From positions 1 to 5,289 of the forward strand of contig JAHJMH010000035.1 in assembly GCA_018821425.1 (NCBI GenBank): DNA of 5,289 nt. Reading direction: 5' to 3'. The position numbers and the translations under genes are program-made. The notes under the pieces were generated by a model. The model worked only from the letters and a program-made list of their open reading frames with translations, made no database searches and was not told the origin of the DNA. The stretch comes from Nanobdellota archaeon (GTDB lineage: Archaea > Nanobdellota > Nanobdellia > Pacearchaeales > GW2011-AR1). Shown one piece after another: positions 1-4,973 of this stretch. Positions within the stretch are counted from its first letter, which is position 1; each line of letters begins with the position of its first letter.

Positions 1-7
1 ATAAAAA

Positions 8-547
8 TTATTTCTTGAATATTTGTAAGGTTAGAAAGAGAGACTGTAAATCTTCAAGATGTATCGTAGGAAGTTTCTGATTATATTTACAATGATTACA
101 AAATTCACCATCTTTTGTCAAAATTATTTTTTTGTTTTTCTCAGATGACAGTTTAATTCCAGTATCTGTAATACCAAATCGATTCACTAAAGGATCATTA
201 AGAACATCCCACATCATAATAGGGATTTCTTCATATTCTTTTAGTTTATCTTTTATCAAATCTATCAATTGGCTAAAATCGGAAGGATTCCTTGTGTTAA
301 TATGGATAAGATTAGATAGTTCAGCCAGAATATGAGGGGTGATATATTTTTTACAGCCTATTGAAAGAAATCTATCCAACATTACTGGAATATTACCATC
401 TCCATCAGAATCTTCTCTTTCAGTTCTTCCCGCCTTCTTATAATGCCGTAACAAAAAATCAAAGAGTATACAGGAATCAACAATCAAACCATTCTTTAGA
501 TATTTATTAAAATGTTTATCTTCATAAATTAATCTAAATGGTTCCAT
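8..547 (-). CDS. PIN-domain protein, putative ribonuclease
   Basis: This 179-residue protein looks like a complete PIN domain, the metal-dependent nuclease fold found in VapC-type toxins and RNA-processing enzymes. The four expected acidic positions are visible: D24 in the first strand (LIVDSCILFDF), E76 in TPHILAELSNL, D128 in FGITDTG and D146 in IILTKDGEF. The TPHxLxExSNL, FGxTDxxI and LTxD pattern matches, from memory, a standalone bacterial/archaeal PIN family rather than classical short VapC. Two oddities are an acidic glycine-rich loop at residues 46-53 (DSDGDGNI) resembling an EF-hand or dockerin calcium loop, and a CNHC cluster at 150-153. The ATG overlaps the upstream gene's TAA by one base (TAATG), so translation is probably coupled. 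RNase activity and toxin role are inferred. The fold assignment is fairly secure; the cellular target is unknown. Confidence 0.72.
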   Translation of the reverse strand: MEPFRLIYEDKHFNKYLKNGLIVDSCILFDFLLRHYKKAGRTEREDSDGDGNIPVMLDRFLSIGCKKYITPHILAELSNLIHINTRNPSDFSQLIDLIKDKLKEYEEIPIMMWDVLNDPLVNRFGITDTGIKLSSEKNKKIILTKDGEFCNHCKYNQKLPTIHLEDLQSLFLTLQIFKK

Positions 548-807
548 TATTTATGAAAGCCATTATAATCAACAACATCTCCAGTAGCTTTATCTATAAA
601 GACTTCCCTCTTAACTCTCTCTGATCCAGACATATCTGTATAATAACTACAGACAACTTTCCATGTCGGTTTGTTTTCATTCTTATCATAGTTTATCAAA
701 TTTGCACTTACAATTTGTAACATAACCACTCCCATCATCCCATTCATCTCTACTAGTTTGTCTCTTGCTTTTTTTACTGCATCAGAAACATTGTTAATTG
801 TCATCAT
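547..807 (-). CDS. Small uncharacterised protein coupled to the PIN gene
   Basis: I do not recognise this 86-residue protein. It begins with a likely helix (about residues 7-22, SDAVKKARDKLVEM). Predicted strands follow: GVVMLQIVSANLI (26-38), TWKVVCSYYTD (48-58) and KREVFIDKATGDVVDY (66-81). The last two resemble the tryptophan-strand and 'D-x-x-TG-x-V' hairpin of PepSY-like domains, but that likeness is weak. There is no signal peptide or membrane segment. It is the first gene of a two-gene unit, and its stop codon shares a base with the start of the PIN-domain gene, so it is made just before or together with that protein. A regulator or antitoxin role is possible from position alone; it lacks an obvious DNA-binding domain. 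ATGs at 807 and 804 are adjacent, and I chose the first. Confidence 0.7.
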   Translation of the reverse strand: MMTINNVSDAVKKARDKLVEMNGMMGVVMLQIVSANLINYDKNENKPTWKVVCSYYTDMSGSERVKREVFIDKATGDVVDYNGFHK

Positions 808-828
808 ATTATAAGATTCATAAACCTC

Positions 829-836
829 TTTTTAAG
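829..836 (-). promoter_or_regulatory. Proximal TATA-like element for the 86-residue protein gene
   Basis: On the minus strand this reads CTTAAAAA, centred about 25.5 bases before the ATG at 807. That matches the spacing of the other archaeal promoters in this window and would give a leaderless transcript. It competes with a second, better-looking TATA element at 859-868, so which one is used is open. If the distal one is used, an AAGAGG just downstream (825-830) could act as a ribosome site, although it lies rather far from the ATG. Confidence 0.35.
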
Positions 837-858
837 TATGATTATTATAGGAAATAGA

Positions 859-868
859 TATTTAAATA
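859..868 (-). promoter_or_regulatory. Distal palindromic TATA box upstream of the small-protein/PIN unit
   Basis: TATTTAAATA is a perfect 10-base palindrome and a good match to archaeal TATA boxes. If used on the minus strand, transcription would start near position 838, giving a leader of about 30 bases that contains AAGAGG. Because it is symmetrical, the orientation cannot be read from the box itself; the only gene starting nearby is on the minus strand. The ATTGTGCAA repeats begin about 43 bases further upstream. Confidence 0.45.
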
Positions 869-910
869 ACTTTTTGGTTGGTGGAAACTAAATTCTTATA
901 ATTAAGTCAA

Positions 911-958
911 ATTGTGCAAACTTAAAAATCATTGTGCAACTTGCCCAAAATTGTGCAA
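911..958. repeat. Three direct repeats of ATTGTGCAA, possible operator
   Basis: The 9-mer ATTGTGCAA occurs exactly at 911-919, 931-939 and 950-958, with start-to-start distances of 20 and 19 bases, close to two helical turns. A related TTGCCCAA lies at 941-948, and each unit has a TTGnnCAA semi-palindromic core. CTTGC at 940-944 and GCAAG at 955-959 form a small inverted repeat. The cluster lies between the stop of the 90-residue gene and the TATA boxes of the 86-residue/PIN unit, where an upstream regulator-binding site would be expected. Binding is inferred; the repeat itself is directly visible. Confidence 0.6.
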
Positions 959-969
959 GGTTCATTAAA

Positions 970-1242
970 CTAAAATCGGAAAAACTTTTTCCACCAAGAC
1001 ATTGCGATTTCTATTGGATTATTGTTTTCATCAAGGATTTCGTATTTTATGACTGGCTTTTCTTTTAGAACTGGCGCTTGACGTGCAAGCTCCTTGTTAA
1101 ATTCTTCAATGGCTTTCTCAACAGAAGTTCTTGAATATCCCTGACCGACGAGCGCCCAGCGAAGAGATTCGATAGTGTAACCTTTTTTCACGTTTCTTCC
1201 GACATAATCAACGAGCTTCCGCATGTATTCTTCTTCGCGCAT
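970..1242 (-). CDS. Conserved small helical protein of DPANN type, function unknown
   Basis: This 90-residue protein starts MREEEYMRKLVDYVGRNVKK and has a compact helical core at about residues 5-53. The segment ALVGQGYSRTSVEKAIEE (30-47) has the 'GY-S-x4-V-x-x-AI' spacing of small three-helix UBA-like or winged-helix-like modules. A proline/lysine linker follows (57-64), then a short strand (KYEIL, 66-70) and an aromatic basic tail (SWWKKFFRF, 82-90) that might touch a membrane or partner. From memory it resembles small uncharacterised proteins common in Woesearchaeota and Pacearchaeota. No catalytic residues are apparent. The ATG at 1242 is supported by a TATA element about 25 bases upstream. 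A second in-frame Met is at codon 7. A GGAGG at 1256-1260 could serve if the gene is also read through from the upstream operon. Confidence 0.75.
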   Translation of the reverse strand: MREEEYMRKLVDYVGRNVKKGYTIESLRWALVGQGYSRTSVEKAIEEFNKELARQAPVLKEKPVIKYEILDENNNPIEIAMSWWKKFFRF

Positions 1243-1263
1243 TAAGAAGTAAAAGCCTCCAAG

Positions 1264-1271
1264 TTTAAAAA
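1264..1271 (-). promoter_or_regulatory. TATA box of the 90-residue protein gene
   Basis: The minus strand reads CTATATTTTTAAAC here, with the octamer TTTTTAAA centred 25.5 bases before the ATG at 1242. This predicts a leaderless or nearly leaderless transcript. The element lies in the 52-base gap after the AMP phosphorylase stop, so the small gene can be transcribed independently of that operon. Confidence 0.5.
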
Positions 1272-1294
1272 TATAGTTATGTTTTTTGGAGTTA

Positions 1295-2776
1295 TTATTT
1301 AATCGTTATCGGCTTCGCCATCTTGTAGTATTTAACCGCGGTTTTTATTCTCGCACGGGACTCTGCGTGGATTGTCAGAAGTTTCTGACCTTTCTTTATC
1401 TTGTCTTTTAAATGAACATAAAGATAAACTCCTGAGAATTTGTCAAGAGGGCATCCAGCGGCTCGCGCGAGAGAATTAATTCCTTTATTATCTATTGCTG
1501 AAATCTTGCCAGATTTTTTCGCAAGAATATCGTGAGTGAAACTCTTCTTATCCAGTTTCTTTAGGCTTCCATCTTGAGCTTTTATTATCTCTTCAAACTT
1601 TTTTAGTGCTTTTCCAGAATAGAGAATTTGTTTTGCTAATTCAAAACCCTTGCCTTTTTTTGCCTTCCCAGTCATCTCTAAAATTTCTCCAGATAGAAGA
1701 AGAGATTTCTTTTCTAGATCTTGCGGACCCTGCTCCTTAGGATTAAGTATTTTTATCACATCAATCAGCTCCAACGCGGGACCAACTCCGTTCCCTATCG
1801 GCTGATTCCCGTCGGTGAGAACGCATTTAAGTTTCCTCTTGAAATATTTTCCAAGATATTCAAATTTTCTTTTTAAATTTAGAGCTTCTTTCTTATTCAC
1901 TTTTGCATTTTTTCCATAGGGAATATCTATCAGGATGTATTTGCTCCCTGCAGCGAGTTTCTTTGACATGATGGATGCGATAAGCTGTGATGGAGGATCT
2001 ATATTTAGAGATTTTTCGATTTGGATTATTTTAGAATCTGCAGGGACGAAACCAATTGAGCCACCCCAAATCATGCACGCGCCAACTTTCCGGACTATTT
2101 TTTTCAATTCAGAAACCTCATAATCAACTCTCGCGATGGTTTCTATGACATCTGCGGTTCCGGCGGCGCTTGTGATTGCCCTTGAAGAACTTTTTGGGAA
2201 AATAAGTCCGGCGGCGGCACAGATTGAAACAACTATCGGAGTCGTTCTATTGCCTGGAATGCCCCCAATTGAATGTTTGTCCACGACGAATTTATTTCTA
2301 AAAGACATCTGATAACCCGTTTTTTGAATTGCCTTAATCAAAAAAATAGTTTCTTTCATATTCATTCCGCATTTGTCTATTGAAGAAATGAAGAGTGCAA
2401 TCTCCGAATCTGAGAGTGAATTGTTCACCACGTCATGAATTATAGTTTCAATTTCTTTTCTAGAAAGAACTTTGTTGTCCATCTTTTTCTTTATGAAGTC
2501 CATGCTTTCTGGAGGGGTCATCATATTCACTTCAACCTTCTCCCCTATTCTAAGACCCAGAGTTTTTTTCAGTTCGGAGGAGACTGCAACTTCATCTCGG
2601 TTGACAAGATCTTTTATCACATCAATAACTGCAGAAACTTCTTTTGGTCTTCGAGTAAGAGTTTTTATGCTGATCATATCTTTTGGATGGAGTCCCATCT
2701 TTGCAGCAGTTTTCTCTTCAAGCATAGCTACTGGCAGCCCGGCAGACCATTTCAAAAGTTTTATTTTTAATTCCAT
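1295..2776 (-). CDS. deoA: AMP phosphorylase
   Basis: This cytoplasmic enzyme phosphorolyses AMP (and other NMPs) to the free base and ribose-1,5-bisphosphate (EC 2.4.2.57). It is the first step of the archaeal NMP pathway that continues through ribose-1,5-bisphosphate isomerase and type III RuBisCO. At 493 residues it is close to characterised archaeal enzymes of about 500. Residues 1-84 form the N-terminal domain absent from bacterial thymidine phosphorylases. The nucleoside/phosphate site includes DKHSIGGIPGNRTTP (166-180), where SIGG-PGNRT replaces the thymidine phosphorylase STGGVGD. Also present are SSSRAITSAAGTADVIE (196-212), WGGSIGFVPADS (237-248) with D247 where the proposed catalytic acid lies, and TDGNQPIGNGVGPALE (321-336). 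PADS replaces the more usual PADD. The ATG is set by AGAGGT four bases upstream. It lies 21 bases after the permease gene, so the two form an operon. Neither the isomerase nor RuBisCO is in this window. Confidence 0.95.
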   Translation of the reverse strand: MELKIKLLKWSAGLPVAMLEEKTAAKMGLHPKDMISIKTLTRRPKEVSAVIDVIKDLVNRDEVAVSSELKKTLGLRIGEKVEVNMMTPPESMDFIKKKMDNKVLSRKEIETIIHDVVNNSLSDSEIALFISSIDKCGMNMKETIFLIKAIQKTGYQMSFRNKFVVDKHSIGGIPGNRTTPIVVSICAAAGLIFPKSSSRAITSAAGTADVIETIARVDYEVSELKKIVRKVGACMIWGGSIGFVPADSKIIQIEKSLNIDPPSQLIASIMSKKLAAGSKYILIDIPYGKNAKVNKKEALNLKRKFEYLGKYFKRKLKCVLTDGNQPIGNGVGPALELIDVIKILNPKEQGPQDLEKKSLLLSGEILEMTGKAKKGKGFELAKQILYSGKALKKFEEIIKAQDGSLKKLDKKSFTHDILAKKSGKISAIDNKGINSLARAAGCPLDKFSGVYLYVHLKDKIKKGQKLLTIHAESRARIKTAVKYYKMAKPITIK

Positions 2777-2779
2777 CAG

Positions 2780-2785
2780 ACCTCT
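2780..2785 (-). promoter_or_regulatory. Ribosome binding site of AMP phosphorylase
   Basis: The minus strand reads AGAGGT three bases before the ATG at 2776. No TATA element is found at the leaderless distance, so the site fixes this start and marks the gene as an internal cistron behind the permease. Confidence 0.6.
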
Positions 2786-2797
2786 TTTAATGTAAAA

Positions 2798-3838
2798 TTA
2801 TTTGCCCTTTAGACCTTGTGAGGAAACTATCCCAGACATCCCGCTCCCCCTGTACAATTCCAAAATAAGGAATAAATAAGATATTATGAGGGGACCGAGG
2901 ATTAATCCCAGAACTCCAAAAAATGCCAGTCCTCCAATCATGGAAGTGAAAAGTATCCCCGTATTTATGTTTGTTCTTCTTGAGACAATCATTGGTTTGA
3001 GAACATTGTCTATGTTGGATGAAATAAGACCGAAAGCAATTATTCCCCACGCAGAGAAAAATCTACCTGTAGAAAATAAATAAATAGCAAGAGGCATCCA
3101 CACGAGGAAGGTCCCTATAACTGGGAGAATTCCAAGAATCACGGCTAAGATTGTCAAAAAAAGCGGATTGGGTATGTTAAAGATGAATAAACTTATCCCA
3201 ACAACGATACCTTGGATTATTCCGATTATGAATTGTCCATAAAGAATTGATGAAGTTATCCCTTTTGTTTGATCAAATAATTTTTTCTCAACTTCTTTTG
3301 AAAAAGGTAGAAGACTTTTCACATATCCCACGACGGCTTCCTTCTCTCTAATGACAAAGAAGAATGTAAATATGAGAACAGTTAGGTGAAGTAAAATTGT
3401 GGGGATATTTATTATTATTTTTGTGAGAGACCCGATGACTGTATCTATTGCTCTTGTTGTCAAAGTTGACAAAGCATATCCGACTTCGATTGATATTTCC
3501 TGAGAATCAAACAATCCTGGGAAGATTGATTTTATTGGCGTCACAAAATCTAAATCTCGAACAGCAGTGAGCATCCCGACAGATTGTCTCATGAGAATTG
3601 GGAGGAAGAACCATATCGGGAGAATTATTATAATTAGGAGTATTAGAATTATCAACGCTGCGGACAAACTTTTGTTATTGATTCTTTTGTAAATCCAGTC
3701 ATACACAGGGGCAAAGATAAATGCGAGAATCAGGGCCATGATTATTGAAACAAGTATTGGCTTGATGATAAAGAAGGACAAAACTAAGAGTGAGATTATA
3801 ATTATGATGCTAGCGATTTTTTTGAAGTTCTCTTCCAT
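2798..3838 (-). CDS. AI-2E family membrane transporter
   Basis: This 346-residue polytopic membrane protein is of the AI-2E permease family (PF01594), whose members include AI-2 exporters and sodium/proton antiporters such as those of halophiles. Hydrophobic segments lie at about residues 8-25, 27-45, 59-82, 143-163, 199-222, 225-256, 262-276 and 295-328, with a longer hydrophilic stretch at 90-140. Family hallmarks are YGQFIIGIIQGIVVGISLFI (200-219), ILGILPVIGTFLVWMPLAIY (234-253), and the NIDNVLKPMIVSRR region (275-288) followed by a glycine-rich helix ending GLILGPLI (311-318). Length is typical. The substrate cannot be inferred from sequence, and true AI-2 transport in an archaeon is unlikely. 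The ATG is supported by a TATA box 25 bases upstream. It is the first gene of an operon with AMP phosphorylase, which hints at a link to nucleotide or sugar-phosphate flux without proving it. Confidence 0.9.
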   Translation of the reverse strand: MEENFKKIASIIIIISLLVLSFFIIKPILVSIIMALILAFIFAPVYDWIYKRINNKSLSAALIILILLIIIILPIWFFLPILMRQSVGMLTAVRDLDFVTPIKSIFPGLFDSQEISIEVGYALSTLTTRAIDTVIGSLTKIIINIPTILLHLTVLIFTFFFVIREKEAVVGYVKSLLPFSKEVEKKLFDQTKGITSSILYGQFIIGIIQGIVVGISLFIFNIPNPLFLTILAVILGILPVIGTFLVWMPLAIYLFSTGRFFSAWGIIAFGLISSNIDNVLKPMIVSRRTNINTGILFTSMIGGLAFFGVLGLILGPLIISYLFLILELYRGSGMSGIVSSQGLKGK

Positions 3839-3859
3839 CTTATTCTAAGTAATAAGAAA

Positions 3860-3867
3860 TTTATAAA
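3860..3867 (-). promoter_or_regulatory. TATA box of the permease/AMP phosphorylase operon
   Basis: TTTATAAA is a perfect palindrome centred 25 bases before the permease ATG (3838), predicting a leaderless transcript on the minus strand. Its symmetry means some plus-strand initiation near 3890 is also conceivable. It sits in a 121-base divergent promoter region shared with the 238-residue protein gene. Confidence 0.6.
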
Positions 3868-3930
3868 GTTTTGTGGTAAAATTTAGAGATAAATCTGAAG
3901 GTTTTCTGATAAACTTTTTCATAGAAAAAA

Positions 3931-3938
3931 TTTATAAG
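3931..3938 (+). promoter_or_regulatory. TATA box of the 238-residue protein gene
   Basis: TTTATAAG is preceded by a run of six A residues (a BRE-like purine stretch) and centred about 25.5 bases before the ATG at 3960. This predicts leaderless transcription and decides the start. The reading frame stays open back to a GTG at 3873, but that extension would contain the promoter itself. Confidence 0.6.
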
Positions 3939-3959
3939 TGGAAGTGTGTAAGCAGACTT

Positions 3960-4676
3960 ATGAATTTTATAAAAAAGATTTTTGAGAGTACCGACGGTAA
4001 TATTAATGATGAGCTCGTCCATATGCAGTTTCAGAAGTTCAGCAAGGGGGAATTTAGAAATAGGGCGGTTGTTGAGGCTAGGAAAACGGAAAGTAAATGC
4101 ACGATTTCAACGAGCGCGGAATTCGCGAATGAACTTGTTCGCGTCGTCGCTGAGAATCTCGGGGGAGAAAAAACGAATGTTACGGGGGCGATTGTTTCAA
4201 CTAATGACCTAAAGAGTGAGATAGAGTTTACGGGAATCAAACAGTTCCAAGGAGTCAAGAGATACTTGATGGATACTGAAATGTCTGGCGATGAAATCAT
4301 TTCACTTCTTGAAAAAATTCCGAAAGCATTTTTCGCTTTGAGTTTTGAAAGTAAAGATTTTAAGTTGAAGACAAAACCGAAAGCGCCTAAGTCCGGAAAG
4401 CCGGGCAAGGGAGAGGAAGCACCGAAGGCGAATTTCTGCAAGCTTATTACGACCGACGAGAAAATAGTGAAAGACTTTGTGTTTGAAGTTTCTGATTTTA
4501 AGAAAGTCGCAATAAATCATACATTCATGATAGATGAGATTTTTGTTTCTGACGAACTGAAGAAAACGAACGACTTTTCTAGAATCAGAGAAGAGGCAAA
4601 GAGGAAGGGAAGAATTCTGAGAAACGCCGTTATTGACGAGAAAGAGATTAAGAGCGAAAAGAGTTTTGAGGCTTGA
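3960..4676 (+). CDS. Conserved uncharacterised archaeal protein, 238 residues
   Basis: Function is unknown. From memory it resembles uncharacterised proteins recurring in DPANN archaea. It starts MNFIKKIFESTDG and has no signal peptide or membrane segment, so it is probably cytosolic. The N-terminal part (about 20-130) appears alpha/beta: ELVHMQFQKFSKGEF (18-32), a helix FANELVRVVAENLG (55-68), strand VTGAIVST (74-81), then EMSGDEIISLLEKIPKAFFA (107-126). A lysine/proline/glycine linker at 137-156 (KTKPKAPKSGKPGKGEEAPK) leads to a C-terminal part beginning NFCKL (158-162), with strands FVFEVSD and FMIDEIFVSD and a basic helix IREEAKRKGRILR. The basic linker and tail would suit nucleic-acid or ribosome contact, which is a guess. 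The start at 3960 rather than the in-frame GTG at 3873 follows from the TATA box at 3931-3938. A HicA-like gene lies 69 bases downstream on the same strand. Confidence 0.85.
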   Translation: MNFIKKIFESTDGNINDELVHMQFQKFSKGEFRNRAVVEARKTESKCTISTSAEFANELVRVVAENLGGEKTNVTGAIVSTNDLKSEIEFTGIKQFQGVKRYLMDTEMSGDEIISLLEKIPKAFFALSFESKDFKLKTKPKAPKSGKPGKGEEAPKANFCKLITTDEKIVKDFVFEVSDFKKVAINHTFMIDEIFVSDELKKTNDFSRIREEAKRKGRILRNAVIDEKEIKSEKSFEA

Positions 4677-4677
4677 A

Positions 4678-4707
4678 AGCGAAGACAAAATAGAAGAGGT
4701 CTTCGCT
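4678..4707 (+). other. Perfect 9-bp stem-loop between the 238-residue gene and hicA
   Basis: AGCGAAGAC (4678-4686) pairs exactly with GTCTTCGCT (4699-4707) around a 12-base A/G-rich loop. It begins one base after the stop of the upstream gene and ends 38 bases before the hicA start. It has no following T-run, so it does not look like an intrinsic terminator. It could be an RNA processing or stability element, an attenuator limiting toxin expression, or an inverted-repeat binding site for a regulator. Only the pairing is seen; the role is inferred. Confidence 0.5.
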
Positions 4708-4735
4708 CCAAAGAGATTCAAATTAGATTTAAAAG

Positions 4736-4742
4736 AAGGTGA
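4736..4742 (+). promoter_or_regulatory. Strong ribosome binding site of hicA
   Basis: AAGGTGA is complementary to the usual archaeal 16S rRNA 3' end and lies three bases before the ATG at 4746. No good TATA element sits at the leaderless distance. This suggests hicA is translated from a longer transcript, probably from the promoter of the preceding gene. Confidence 0.6.
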
Positions 4743-4745
4743 AAA

Positions 4746-4973
4746 ATGAAACATAGAAATTTAAAGGCAGAGAAAATTTTGAAGGCGTTAGTAAAATATG
4801 ACTGTAAGACTGTGCGGAACACTCCTCATGGAGTTATCCTTGAAAATCCCGAAAACAACCAGTCAATAAATATCCCTTTGCACAGAGATGAACTTGCAAT
4901 ATGGATTTATAATAATATTCTCCGTAGATTGAGTATTGACAAGAAAAAGTTTGAAGAAAATTATCTAAATTAG
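4746..4973 (+). CDS. hicA: HicA-like mRNA interferase toxin
   Basis: This 75-residue protein matches the HicA toxin family, small double-stranded-RNA-binding-fold RNases that cleave mRNA or tmRNA and are neutralised by HicB. The helix LKAEKILKALVKYD (6-19) is followed by strand KTVRNTPHGVILEN (21-34), where H28 aligns with the catalytic histidine of the GSHH motif (here PHG). Next come the loop and strand SINIPLH (40-46) and the C-terminal helix ILRRLSIDKKKFEENY (58-73), which matches 'ILrqlgis-eeF'. Length is typical. It is probably co-transcribed with the 238-residue gene (69-base gap, strong ribosome site, no own TATA). The antitoxin-like partner is downstream but on the opposite strand, and the two genes overlap at their stops. 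Fold and family are fairly clear; toxicity is inferred. Confidence 0.78.
   Translation: MKHRNLKAEKILKALVKYDCKTVRNTPHGVILENPENNQSINIPLHRDELAIWIYNNILRRLSIDKKKFEENYLN

Noticed and set aside
762..807. Box C-like ATGATGA (801-807) and a CTGA just after it, suggesting a C/D guide RNA
   Set aside because: The elements fall in the first codons of the 86-residue gene, the second box pair is incomplete, and there is no terminal stem.
804..821. Five-codon upstream frame (ATG at 821, TGA at 806-804) overlapping the start of the 86-residue gene, preceded by AAGAGG
   Set aside because: Too short to judge; it would exist in the transcript only if the distal TATA box is used, and the proximal element would exclude it.
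2435..2795. Plus-strand open frames (111 and 107 codons) opposite the N-terminal part of AMP phosphorylase
   Set aside because: The sense strand has a full-length recognised enzyme; the antisense products look like low-quality shadow sequence.
2787..3050. 87-codon minus-strand frame within the permease gene
   Set aside because: Out of frame with a clearly recognised permease and with no family resemblance.
3873..3959. Longer start (GTG at 3873) for the 238-residue protein
   Set aside because: The extension would include the TATA element at 3931-3938 and gives a sequence unlike the rest; the ATG at 3960 fits the leaderless spacing.
4031..4754. Long minus-strand open frames (136 and 150 codons) opposite the 238-residue gene
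   Set aside because: Their translations are serine/phenylalanine/leucine-rich, as expected from the antisense of lysine/glutamate-rich coding sequence, and they have no promoter or ribosome site.
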